From contig NC_077224.1 of NCBI RefSeq assembly GCF_024763615.1, positions 22,537,078 through 22,601,077 on the forward strand: 64,000 bases of DNA. Direction: 5' to 3'. This document shows positions 45,534-55,852 of the stretch, piece after piece (position 1 is the stretch's first letter; every line of letters begins with the position of its first letter). The DNA is from Phlebotomus papatasi (taxonomy: Eukaryota; Arthropoda; Insecta; Diptera; Psychodidae). Both the position numbers and the translations under genes were made by a program. A model generated the notes under the pieces. The model ran no database searches. It had not been told where the DNA came from and was given only the letters and a program-made list of their open reading frames with translations.

Positions 45534-46770
45534 TAGAGTGCGACTTCAACGCTTGATTTTAGACTGATGAAATATTTTTCCCCATTCCAAATCAATAGAA
45601 TTATTCTTTGTTTCATTTTGAATCAAGATAGAAAAAGAATTTTAGCAATATTGAAGAAAATTAAAAAAAATTACGATAAAATTAATATATGCGCAAGAAC
45701 CTTACTGCGATGCTTTCTTCTAACTCCGTTGAATTCGATCAAACTCGGATGCTCATTTTAAGGAAAAGTTTAATGCAGTTGTATTCTGTGAAATATCCAA
45801 GACAATTCTGAAAATATTTCGTGAGGTCTTCAGCAGTAACAGTACCTCTTTCCAATGAGAAGGATTTTGGTTTGAGCTTGCTGAGCTCTGGATGATACTG
45901 AAGAAAATTCCTGAAGCAAACGTCTCCGGGTCTTCCATCTGTAAAATGGTTTGGAATTTTGTAGATCTCACAGATGAGTTTGACGCTGTCCAGAACTTGT
46001 TCCTTCCCAATGGGATGCCAACCAGCCGCACATGCCAGGATTCATTTGACAAGTTATTTTTCTTGATCTTTTGATAGCGTTGTTGGCCTGCCATTGGGGC
46101 ACTCCTCCTTGTATTTGCCAGTCAATTTGTTGTGCAGTGTTGTTGTTCTTAGGACATTAAATGTTTTGGATGCATATGCTATGGTAGAACTATCTCTTAC
46201 ACACTACAAGGCATTCCTAAGGCCTTCCTTAGAGTAGGAATTGTCCTTATGGGTCTTTTCTTTTGTTCCCTTCGGCATCTGGAACAGAAAAAGAGTCCTG
46301 AACAATGCAATTTCTGCACCAAAACATTGATATTCACAGCATCCGACTTGGGTCGAAATGTAAACATTCACAAATTCATTTATTTCTGTATGAATTATTA
46401 ATATATCATTAAACTCTCACTCACCTTGTAGATCAATAACTAAGCTTAACTTTTATTAATAATTTTGATTGAAAATAATATTTCATAATAAAGAAAAACC
46501 ACTTAAACGTTGTCCAGCGACGAGCTGTCAACAGCAAAATTTTCTTGGAAATAAAATTTTTAGTACACAACTAAGCTGACACGAGTTTGAAAAATATTTG
46601 TTTCACCCACTTATTAAACCGATAAAAATATAATTTTTGGTTTTTCTTAAAGTAGAATAGTTATATTATATTACTGCAGTGATTAATTATGGAAATAAAA
46701 ATATAAATTATATTTTAAGTGGATTTATCGGAGTTGAATCGGTCGCGGCATCCGAGTTTTGTAATCGTCA
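45534..46770 (-). mobile_element. Family S Tigger-like element with transposase relic
   Basis: Both flanks match the shorter element at 49669-50195: left words GACTGATGAAAT and AATAGAATTATT...GTTTCATT, and right words AATAGTTATATTATATTACT and AAGTG-ATT-ATC. The middle, absent from the other copy, holds the transposase relic at 45739-46278. Exact ends could not be fixed. Confidence 0.65.
45739..46278 (-). pseudogene. Tigger/pogo-type transposase N-terminus, 179 codons
   Basis: A single minus-strand frame from ATG at 46278 to TGA at 45739-45741 has only three internal stops and no frameshift. It starts MPKGTKEKTHKDNSYSKEGL. Residues about 15-60 form an HTH_psq domain (YSKEGLRNAL, STIAYASKTF, VLRTTTLHNKLTGKY). 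Residues about 68-150 form the CENP-B-type HTH (GWHPIGKEQVLDSVKLICEI, HFTDGRPGDVCFRNFLQYHP, ELSKLKPKSFSLERGTVTAE). In living relatives these two domains bind the element's inverted repeats. The DDE nuclease domain that should follow is absent. The remaining frame is long for a neutral relic of this age, but the stops make it non-coding as a full protein. It is more complete than the relic at 32323-32620 and from a different subfamily. Confidence 0.88.
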
Positions 46771-48225
46771 GAGTTACATGGTCTGACAGTATACAATGAA
46801 AATTTAAATAAAAAACTTAAAAAGAAACTCAATGCAATAGTGTCTCGTCTAAAATCGATAAAGTTTTTGGATTTGTTTTTGGAAATTAATACAAATAAAT
46901 AAAAGTATTAGTTTAGATCTGAAATTGGAGTTGTCTATTACGCCTTCCTTCTTTTGAATGCCCAAAGAAAATTTAATAGTTCTTACACTAAATTTTCTAA
47001 AAGACTGTTTTTATCTGGTATTTCCTAATGTTGAATTTGAAGTCATCAAACGACAAAAGAGTGGGGTTCGTTTCTATCTCGCGTTAAAAATGCGTCCATA
47101 ACGTCCATATTGAATTTAAAAAAAAACGGCCCATCTCTTCCCAAATTACAATATAAGATTCCTTTTACAATACTTCTCATCTTTCATCAGTAGATCTCAT
47201 AATTTTATTTTTACGTTAATGAATGCTACCTTGTAAGCATTTTTTTTTACAATCCTTGAATAAAATGGGACCTCAAAAGATTAAAAACTCCGCTCAGAGG
47301 CGCCAAGGCACGCTGAAAGATGTAGAGATTTAACTGAAGAGGTGAAGATCTTTGAGAGAAACATTTATCAAATGTCTTGCTATCAAAATTCATCACCGGG
47401 TCGAATAAAGAAGATGGTTTTTTTGTCGTTGAAGAAAGCCATCGAGATATGAGTGGCTTCTGAATTTGTCAGGTCTCATTAAGGGAGTGACTTTATTATG
47501 GAGTCAACAATGTCTGACATTCTTGAAAGGAGTTCGTTTGCGACAAGTTGTCCTCTCGATAGATATTCAAATGTCCTGGGAAATGATGAAAAATTACTTT
47601 TTTTTCAATTTTCCTCCAATTATAGGACTGTGAATTCGCGATGCACTAAATTATTTTGGGATGAGTTTTAGAGGTGTCATTAATTCTGTTCTTGGCCTCC
47701 GTCACGTCCACGAAATTCCCCATTGAATAATGCAGAGAAGGCGGTACCGAAAATCCGCCCACTGTACAAGATGTCCTTTTCAACAAGAAAGGACGTACTG
47801 TGGATGTCCTCGTCATCTGGAAATATCAAATGGGACTTCATGCACACTCTCTAATCGACAATTGTAATTTAAGCTTCTCCAGACACGTTCGGCTTTTGAA
47901 TGATTTTCAACACAGCCTGGGGACGTTGGGGAGGGATAGAATGTCAGGATGTACTCAAATTCGAGTGGGCATTATATAATTAAATTTTAATTGTCACAAT
48001 TTAATGATGAGGCGGTTCCCAATTTTCATGAAAATCTCTCGAGCCAAAGTTTTCATAAGTGCTATCATCCTAGACTCTTAGTCCTATCTTGAAATAATTT
48101 ATCTGGAACACCAAAATTCTTTGCGATTTTTTTTGCAATGCACATCTCAATACAAAGCCAAATTCAATAACTCAAATAAATTATTTCCAAGTTCCTAAAA
48201 ATTTTACATATTTTACCAATGCAAT
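46771..48225. other. AT-rich stretch then unique island
   Basis: 46800-47280 is AT-rich and unremarkable. 47280-48000 is repeat-free mixed sequence, possibly conserved non-coding DNA. No gene or RNA recognised. Confidence 0.35.
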
Positions 48226-48991
48226 GGTTGATTTATAATGAAGAATCACCATATTCAAAGGCCTATTGAAGACTCCTTGAAACGGAGTATGATCTTGAAA
48301 ATGCTTCGCCCCCTCGACGATACAGCCTTTTGGCTATATACCCTGCCATATATAGACACAATATTGTGTTTATTGATTGCATGACGTGAACCATTTATCA
48401 TAATCTGGTGAAACAAACTCAATCAATCTTCTGACGCCGGCAGTCATTATTTCAGTATACAACTCTGACGGGACGGGTGGAAGAGTAGGGAACTTATTCC
48501 TTTCGATGGGGAATATCTTGTGAAAATTTGAGGGTGGATGGCAAGAGAAGCAATAATACATCGTGACGTGACCATTTGATAGAATCTCCTTAATGAATGG
48601 GTGTCTTTGGAAATTTAAGTCCAAAAGAATGCATTTATCTTCGTCTTTACGATTTATTTGAATTGATTGATTTGAATTACAGTGGTCTGAGGATTGTGTG
48701 GTTGTACAAAAGTGCTGAAATAATTTAAGAAAAGCACAGAATAAATCGAATTTCATAAAAAAAGTAGTCGACATCTCTCACCGTTTGTCCTTTTTTAGGC
48801 CAATAAAATCGGCGAATTTCGAGTAATAGAATTCCAGCTACCATAAACTTTTCTGGACTTAAAGTTAATTGTTTAATTTTTAGTAATTGTTCTGTTAAGG
48901 GGAGGAGGCGCACATTTGCATTGGGCTGGCTTTGAAATAGGGCTTTTTACTCATATTTTTAAAGGGATCTGAGCCTTACCACACATTTAGC
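48226..48991 (-). other. Unique island with a 134-codon open frame
   Basis: The minus-strand frame at 48370-48774 (134 codons) starts MSTTFFMKFDLFCAFLKLFQ, giving a hydrophobic N-terminus that could pass for a signal peptide, followed by a polar region with scattered cysteines. An overlapping frame (48725-48913) lies upstream. No family resemblance was recognised and no splice or promoter support is visible. The block GTCGACATCTCTCACCGTTT at 48767 recalls family J. Hypothetical at best. Confidence 0.25.
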
Positions 48992-48993
48992 TA

Positions 48994-49237
48994 CTCTAAA
49001 AAAAAAGTCTTATTAAACGAACAAACGAATTTTGCTGAAATTTTGTCAATAGGATGTTATTTACCAATTTGACAAATCTTTTCCTTGTATTTTATATGGA
49101 AAAACACCCTTTTGACAAACTTTTAACAAGATCCAGTTGGCCACGGATTTGACAAAACTTTTCCAAATTCTGTATTAAGGAACATCCTTTTTACAAACTT
49201 GTCTTGTTAATTTGACAAAACATTTTTTTTTTGAGAG
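48994..49237. mobile_element. 244-bp hairpin MITE (CTCT-A9 ends)
   Basis: Left end CTCTAAAAAAAAAGTC; reverse-complement right end CTCTCAAAAAAAAAAATG; TA at 48992-48993 and 49238-49239. TTTGACAAA-type words recur internally. The sequence ACACATTTAGCTA just before it and ACACATATTTAGCTA just after it are near duplicates, which leaves the boundaries slightly ambiguous. Confidence 0.6.
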
Positions 49238-49253
49238 TACACATATTTAGCTA

Positions 49254-49657
49254 CACAGAAAAAAATATTTTGTAAAAATATTCGTAAATGCTTGTTAATT
49301 CCTATTGCCGAGTTGCGAAATGCTCGTAAATCTTATAACTCACAAACAAGTACGTAAAAGTTTGTACTTTTTCCACAAACATTGTTCGTAACATGATCAC
49401 TTGACGAGTCATTTTTATACTTTTACAAACATTTGTTCCTAGATGTTCGTAAATACAAAAAAATGTTCGTAAAATGTTGTCATGTGTTCGTAAATGTTCG
49501 TCAAATGTTCGTCAGACAAACAAGAATTTACGAACAAATGACAAAATTTTACAAACGTTTTTTGTGTGTTTGCGAACATTTACGAACAAATATTTGTAAA
49601 AGTACAAAAAATGCTTACAAGCATTTACAAACATTTTTACAAAATATTTTTTCTGTG
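49254..49657. mobile_element. 404-bp hairpin MITE with GTTCGTAAA iterations
   Basis: Ends start CACAGAAAAAAATATTTTGT on both strands, with TA at 49252-49253 and 49658-49659. The ends continue to pair through ATTTACGAAC words, so the whole unit can fold on itself. The word ATGTTCGTAAA or its complement occurs about ten times. The 77-codon frame at 49433-49666 is a by-product of this iteration. Confidence 0.8.
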
Positions 49658-49668
49658 TACATATAGTA

Positions 49669-50390
49669 AGGTGGGGTAACTGGATCGTTTTCCGAAGAGT
49701 GGTACTTAAACGCTTGTGTTTGGACTGATGAAATTCTTTTTTACTTCTTCTAAATCCATAGAATTGTTCACTGTTTCATTCAGAAACATAATAATAAAAA
49801 AAAATTATCAAAAATTAAAGAAAATTTATAAAAGAAATGATAATACTGAAATAATTCAGCATGCACTAACTGGGTCACCTTTTTGCTAATTCACTTTTAA
49901 TTAAACCTTTGGACTTAAAATGCTTTTTTCACAAGGAAAAAACCAATAAATGTTTTCAATCAACCATCTGTCATCAGCGAAAATATCACTGCTAGAAAAT
50001 TTTTAGTGAAGAACACAGCTGGTACAAGATTGAAATGAGTCGATTGCACTCACAGATTTAATGGATAAAAATATTATTTTTGCTTTTTCTCAAACTTGAA
50101 TAGTTATATTATGTTACTGTAGTGACTATATTACGGATATAAAAATAAAAATATTATTTTAAGTGAATTAGTCATAAACGATCCAGATAGCGAAGCGCCC
50201 GGATTAGCACACTTGACTGTAATTGGTACATGGAGCAAGATTATATCATGATAAGGTCAAGTTTCTTTTAAAAAGAGATGACAAAGCGACCCAGTTTTGC
50301 GGAGTGCTCGAACTCACGAGAAATAGTAATTCGTGGTTTATATTTTTGCGAGCTTTTTCGGTACATACCGCTTCACTACCAATTAAATTA
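49669..50390. mobile_element. Family S internal-deletion copy
   Basis: Left AACTGGATCGTTTTCCGAAG and right (reverse complement) TATCTGGATCGTTTATGAC are inverted partners. The body matches the two flanks of 45534-46770 but lacks the transposase segment. The right-hand extension 50260-50380 with GCTCGAACTCACGAGA matches 19481-19580. Exact right boundary uncertain. Confidence 0.6.
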
Positions 50391-50514
50391 ATTAATTATT
50401 TAAAAATAAAAGCATTTCGAAATAAGAAACTGCTTAAGAAAAGTTGGTTTTAAAATATTTTATCATGAGTAGCAAGCATACGAACAAATGAAAAAGTGAG
50501 TACGAGGAAGACAA

Positions 50515-50950
50515 ATCATTTACGGATATATTACCGATTCACTACTGATCAAGTCCGATACATACGCTATGGAAATTTCAAGATCTTTCAAAAAAATCCA
50601 AAGTGAAGCAAATCGGTTGAAAAATAGGCCATCCAAAGTGGTTAAACTTTGATGTTCGAAAATTCGATACGGAAATGATTTTCGAACATAGGTGTTCCAG
50701 GGCGAAATATTCACCTTGAATACCTCTAAAAGATATTCGAAAATGAAAAAAACCTCAGCAGACGTTTTCGAAAAAAAAAAAACAAAAAAACTTGGTTTTG
50801 GAGGAGTATGAGGGGGGGGGGAATAAAAAAAGACTGTCCTAGACAATATTGACTTATAAGGAGGTAGTCGACGACCGGAAGTCGATATCTCTTACCGTTT
50901 GACCTCTAGTCGTGTTACAGGCTTTCAAACAAATTAAAAATATGTTTGAA
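50515..50950 (+). repeat. Family J repeat, first of a tandem pair
   Basis: Contains TTTCAAGATCTTTCAAAAAA, GTTGAAAAATAGGCC, TTTTCGAACATAGGTGTTCC, CTTGGTTTTGGAGGAG, GAAGTCGATATCTCTTACCG. The same order recurs at 50985-51385. The 108-codon minus-strand frame (50520-50846) is a shadow of the repeat. Confidence 0.7.
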
Positions 50951-50984
50951 AAATTTTTGAGAAAGATAAAGCACTTACGGGTAC

Positions 50985-51385
50985 TATACCGACTCATGAC
51001 CGATTAACTCCAATGCAGTCGGGTTGTAAATTTCAAGATCTTTCAAAAAAATCCAAATTTAAGTAAATCGATTGAAAAATAGGCCCTCCAAAGTCGTTAA
51101 ACTTTGATATTGGAAAGTACGATATCGAAATGGTTTTCGAACATAGGTATTCCAGAACGATATATTCATCTTGTCTACCTTTAAAACGTATTTGAAAATG
51201 TAAAAATAAGCCGTTTTTGAAATAAAACGAAAAGACATGGTTTTGGAGGGGAAGGAGAGGGGGGGAAATAAAAAGGCTTATCCTAGATAATTTTGACTTA
51301 TGGGGTGACTTATGGGGAGGGGGGGTCGTCGAAGATCAGAAGTCGATATCTTTGACCGTCTCACAAGTTGAAAAAAGTGGATTAT
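50985..51385 (+). repeat. Family J repeat, second of a tandem pair
   Basis: Direct-orientation copy of 50515-50950 with the same block order, about 35 bp after it. It carries a short extra repeat, GACTTATGGGG, before the GTCGTCGAAGAT block. Confidence 0.7.
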
Positions 51386-51836
51386 ATATTTGACTTCAAG
51401 CAGTCATAGGGTAAAATCCCTATTTCAAAGGTGCCCCACTTCCTCCTAATGATACTGTTGCTTATGTTCTAATATTTATATTTTTTTAATTTTTTTCTGG
51501 CATGCAAAACGTGTTGTCGATAACAAACTTCTAAAATAATATTAGTAACCTATAGCATGTTCGGAGTTCGCTTACATGAAGTTTTCCTGGTGCCTAGGCC
51601 TTAGAAGGAGCTCTTTAAACACAGCTTTGCTTATTGCTTCCCAAGACTTACCAACTCTTTGTTAGCCTTATTTCAGAATGATACCTTTAGCTTTTCTAAA
51701 TTAAAGATAACTTTACTATATACGCGTGATATTGCAATTACCGGTTTCTATACTTAATATGTCTATGAAAGTTTCTCAGTTTTTGCCCTCCTTTTCTTCC
51801 CCTACATATGCTACTTTCCCCTACATATGGTAACCA
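51386..51836. other. Short spacer with a MITE fragment
   Basis: 51413-51450 (AAATCCC...CAAAGGTGCCCCACTTCC) is a fragment of the MITE type at 44552. The rest is unremarkable mixed sequence. Confidence 0.4.
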
Positions 51837-51837
51837 T

Positions 51838-52190
51838 AGGTCCCGGTCAAAGCCCCGAAAGTCAAAATCCCGAACGCCAAAATCCCGAACAGTACACAGA
51901 GGACAGTAGCACTTTTGACTTTTGCATGGCAAATTTCAAAAGTGCTAGAATTTTGCTTATCAGTGACTTTTCATTAAAAAAAATCATAAACTCCAAGAAT
52001 TAAAATTAAAGAAACTATAAATTATGCAATTGCCAAACATAGGGAATTGTAAAAGTAAGTTGAAACTTAGAATTAGTATATATTGAATTAAGGATAATTT
52101 TATAAAATGAAAAATGTCAAAACTGCTAGAATTAGACCTTCCCAATGTAAATGGTAAATGTATGGGAAGGGCACCAGTGATTGGCAATAT
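51838..52190. repeat. Family G repeat, uninterrupted copy
   Basis: Starts GGTCCCGGTCAAAGCCCCGA and runs to GGGCACCAGTGATTGG. The reverse-oriented copy at 55235-57265 matches it almost base for base outside two insertions, so this is the empty-site reference (AATTAGTATATATTGAATTA at the first site). The start shares the CCAAAATCCCGAA minisatellite motif of 20865-21405. Confidence 0.85.
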
Positions 52191-52191
52191 A

Positions 52192-52389
52192 GGGGAAAGT
52201 ACTCATCAATTGTACCATTGTAAAGTATCATCAATTGATTTGATATTGATCATTATTATCATTATTATTGATTATTGATTATTATTATCATCAATTGAAA
52301 TTGATAATTATGTGTAAGTCTCTTAGAAAAAATGAAAAACATTTACATTATTCGAAGGCATGACTGTTACGAAGGGGGAGTTCTTTCCC
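52192..52389. mobile_element. Family L MITE, diverged copy
   Basis: After TA (52190-52191) the left end reads GGGGAAAGTACTCATC; the right part CATTATTCGAAGGCATGACT with GAGTTCTTTCCCG matches 55018-55221. The middle is an ATT/ATC-rich simple repeat (52245-52300). Confidence 0.6.
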
Positions 52390-54082
52390 GGGTTTCTCCT
52401 ATACCACGCTTTTTCACTTAAAATTCAATTGAACTAAATTTAATTTACTTAAAAAAAAGAAGCGGGATATGAAAATTGATTTCATGAAATTTTCTTGACC
52501 GAAAAGGTGTGCTGGAACTATAATATAAAGTTGTATTATACGTGTAATGGAAAGGATATCTACAAGCAAAAATATTCTTAAATCGATGATTTACATTGCT
52601 CATACTTTGTAGTAATGAAATTCTAAAAATAAATTATTGCTCTTGGGAAAATCCTCAGCATATCTTATGATTTGCAGGTGTTACTCCTTTTATAAATCTG
52701 ATATATTTTATTTCCCCCAAGACTTTCTCCACAAGATTGATGCATTTAGGTGGCCACTAGAAATTTCTAACTCATCAGTCTGAGATCCCTCTTCACTTTA
52801 CCGAAATGGCATTAAGTGGAAATTAGGAGTCCGAGTGTGGAAAGAAATTTATATTCATACAGTGCCAAGGGGTGATAATCAGCTGAGTCACTCTCCACCC
52901 ATCAATTCAAGTGGTTTCGGATTGAAATTCACCCCAGAAGTCACCCTCATTCTTCGCTGGTTTTTTTATTCCTAAGTCTCACAGGGTACTTTTGACTGAT
53001 GAAATTGATGATGGTTTTCGAAGTGGTTTTTCTCTCGATTGAAGGGGCTGCTTGTGATGGTGCAGTGGAAAATTCAGTTGGTGGATCAAATGCTACTAAA
53101 CAGACATCCTTTAGGGGTATGAGGACAGAAAAAATCAACAGCTAACAACACACATCAATCTAATTTCGTTCACATCACTGGGCTGGAGGGGGTGAAAAAA
53201 AGCGTCAGTGCGCGTGTTTTGGGAAAATTCAGCTTTTCCTGTGAAGGATGGGTGGTAGGGATTTTTCCGGGAGTCACGATGATTGATGACAGGCACCGAA
53301 TCTCGCTAATGACGTTGATTTAACACATATACACATTGGAGGGATGCCCGAGGGGTCCCTGGTTTGATGGACAGCGGTAGAGGGACCAAATCTCATGGTT
53401 GATTGATATGTGACGATGTCAGTGATTATTGGCTAAAATATTCACTCACTAATTACTGTCATTGCCCTTCATGTTAATCACACCATCGTGCTCTCAACAT
53501 GCTCAAGAATCCTTCACCATCGTTTTATTTTTCTCTATTTAGCTGCTTCTTTGGTTGGAATGTGTCAAAGAAGGAGTCTCATGCAATATTTTGCCTTCTT
53601 CCATCTCATTCTCATTTGCACTATGTGTGGTGCTTTTGGGTGGAATTCAGTGAGTAAGAATGAGAACAAAAAGTTATAAATGACTTGAGTTTTCTATCAG
53701 TCAAGAGTGATTGATCGCGGCAGATGGCAGAAATATGTGTGAGATGTGGTGCTTTTCTTCCTCCTCATCCATTTCACACAGATACAAGTCAGCAGAAAAA
53801 CAGGGCTGCATTTAGAGAGAACATTTCCTTTTAATTTTGAATTTTAGAAAATGTACCATTATTGGCAGATTGCTTTACAATCAAGAAGCAAAAGCACATA
53901 GTGATATGCAATTTATCGAAACAAAATGTTTAACTGACTCACTCAGATGGCGCTGCACTTTCGGCAAACCACCTTCAGCTTCCTTCTATGCAAATATTGC
54001 AGTAAAAATTAAGGGAAATGTACCACAGAAATGCTCCACACTTATTTGAAAATATTAGCCCCAAAACACTATTTGGTATTTT
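52390..54082. other. Unique island
   Basis: 52720-53830 is repeat-free and richer in G+C, with mixed short frames (52947-53138 minus, 53488-53679 plus) lacking domains. A segment near 52488-52515 (TGAAATTTTCTTGACCGAAA then AGGTGTGC) weakly matches the right end of the hairpin MITE at 2507-2770. Candidate conserved non-coding DNA. Confidence 0.4.
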
Positions 54083-54084
54083 TA

Positions 54085-54458
54085 CTGTGTTATCACACTT
54101 GCACATTAAAATTTTAATCCAAATGTGTAATTTGTGTGTTTGAATCATTTTATATTCAAAATTTGATCTATTTGTAGATAAAAAGGTAGACTTGGCCCGC
54201 AAAATTTGATATAAATTGATTTATAGCATTAATGCGAAAAATTAATGCGATTTTCTCTTTAATTTTTTAATGTGAAAAATATTTATGCTTTAGGTAAATT
54301 TAAACTTTTTTGCAAGCCAAGTCCACTTCTTTATTAATAAATAGAAAAACCCCAAATATGAAGTGACTCAAAAACACAAATAACATATTTGGACACTCAC
54401 AAGCGACAATTAATGTGAATCACATTAAAAATTTAATGTGCAAGTGTGATAACGCTGT
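54085..54458. mobile_element. Family C MITE, second copy
   Basis: Ends CTGTGTTATCACACTTGCAC and reverse-complement ACAGCGTTATCACACTTGCA, with TA at 54083-54084 and 54459-54460. The body is the reverse complement of 6210-6622 (for example AAATTTGATATAAATTGATT), with a 39-bp shorter left portion. Confidence 0.88.
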
Positions 54459-54650
54459 TATATTTGATAATCTTGATGATAATTGATATATTAATGATAT
54501 ATTTAACTAGATATATGCATTTGACTTTTAACTATTTCCAAAAATAATTTACAATAGGTGTAATTGCAAACGTGCGCTCTGTACAGTACGGTTCGCTATG
54601 AATTTTGTTTTATAAATTAAATGTGAAATAATGCAATGCATCATTGTAAG

Positions 54651-54921
54651 ACGGCACTCAATGTGTCAAGTGGTAGAGCACTCGCTCTATGATGCAAGTG
54701 TCCCGGATTCGAATCCCCTTTTGGTCACCAGGAATTTTTCTGGCGTTAAAGGTGTTCGGATTGCATCCAGTGAGCTTCACTGCACTTGATTCCACGGACA
54801 TGGGACTGACAACTTCATCCCGTACAAGAAAATAATAATGCATGTCTAGAAATCCTCTAGCGGGAAGGCCTTGTTCCTTCATGGAATGTTGTGCCAGCAT
54901 TATCATAATTATATTATTATT
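54651..54921 (+). mobile_element. tRNA-derived SINE
   Basis: The head resembles a tRNA. There is an A-box-like TGTCAAGTGGTAGAGC at 54662-54677 and a B box GGATTCGAATCC at 54705-54716, the spacing expected for a pol III promoter; TAGAGCACTCGCT recalls tRNA-Ala. A tRNA-unrelated body follows, then an ATT-rich tail. The 8-bp duplication ATTGTAAG flanks it at 54643-54650 and 54922-54929. It would have moved by LINE-encoded machinery. The minus-strand frame at 54658-54906 is a shadow. Confidence 0.85.
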
Positions 54922-55017
54922 ATTGTAAGGATTAAGTGGTAAAAAGTAGCAAAATTTTTTAAAATATTTCTTTTATTTTGGAGCAACTATGAGGAAAAAA
55001 CCTGAAAATCCAATGTA

Positions 55018-55221
55018 GGGGAACGTGCTCTCCCATCGAACGTTCATGCCTTCGAATAATGTGAATTTCGTAAGAGATTTACACTAAATTATCACGGAAT
55101 TATCAACAATTGATAATAAGCCAACTAAAATTTAATAGAAATGTGTAAGGCTGTTAGGAAAACTAAAAGAAAATTCACATTATTCGAAGGCATGAACGTT
55201 CGAAGGAAGAGTACTTTCCTC
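55018..55221. mobile_element. Family L MITE, 204-bp hairpin
   Basis: Left GGGGAACGTGCTCTCCCATC, then CGAACGTTCATGCCTTCGAA; right end in reverse complement GAGGAAAGTACTCTTCCTTC with the same CGAACGTTCATGCCTTCGAA. TA at 55016-55017 and 55222-55223. Arms pair for about 55 bp. Confidence 0.8.
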
Positions 55222-55335
55222 TACACTACCGATCACTGGTGCCCTTCCCACACATTTGCCATTTATATTGGGAAGGTCTAATTCTAGCAGTTTTGACATT
55301 TTTTCATTTCATAAAACTATCCTTAATTCAATATA

Positions 55336-55835
55336 CAGTGGCGGCCAAAATAATAGAATCAGTTTGCGAAACTTATATTTTTTTAACTTTTGTATTTTTT
55401 CCCAATTTGTTGATATAATTCTGAAGAAAAAATCTCCAAATTATTAGAATCGTAGAATAAGGGTTATTTTGACCGCTAAAGGTCTCTATTTTACACAGAA
55501 TACGTCAATAGAGAAATTCGGTTCGGCCAAAAAAAAATGGAATATTGTCATTTATGGTTTCTAAATATGGCTTTATTTAAACTTATCCGATTTAAAGACC
55601 ACATTCTTTCATTTAAATAAAGTGGTTCTATTGTGTCTTTTTATCCTTATTTCACTATTGATCTATTTTGTGAAAAATAGAGACCTCTAGCGGCCAAAAT
55701 AAAACTTATTTTGACGTAAGATAATTATTTGAACATTTCTATACCAAAATTTTTAAACGAATTGGAATAAGAAAAAATGCTAAAGGTTAAATAGTGGTCT
55801 TTGCGGAGGTGATTCTATTATTTTGGTCGCCACTG
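55336..55835. mobile_element. 500-bp Tc1-type MITE (CAGTGGCGGCCAAAATAATA)
   Basis: Ends CAGTGGCGGCCAAAATAATA and reverse-complement CAGTGGCGACCAAAATAATA are near-perfect inverted repeats with TA at 55334-55335 and 55836-55837. CAGTGGC-GGCCAAAA is the kind of terminus seen in Tc1 elements. Removing it with one TA gives exactly the sequence at the corresponding place in 51838-52190. Non-coding. Confidence 0.92.
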
Positions 55836-55852
55836 TATACTAATTCTAAGTA

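Noticed and set aside
49433..49666. 77-codon frame rich in Val, Lys and Phe
   Set aside because: It is created by repetition of GTTCGTAAA within a hairpin MITE.
54658..54735. Functional tRNA gene
   Set aside because: The acceptor stem does not close, the anticodon region is irregular, and the segment is the head of a SINE with its own duplication.
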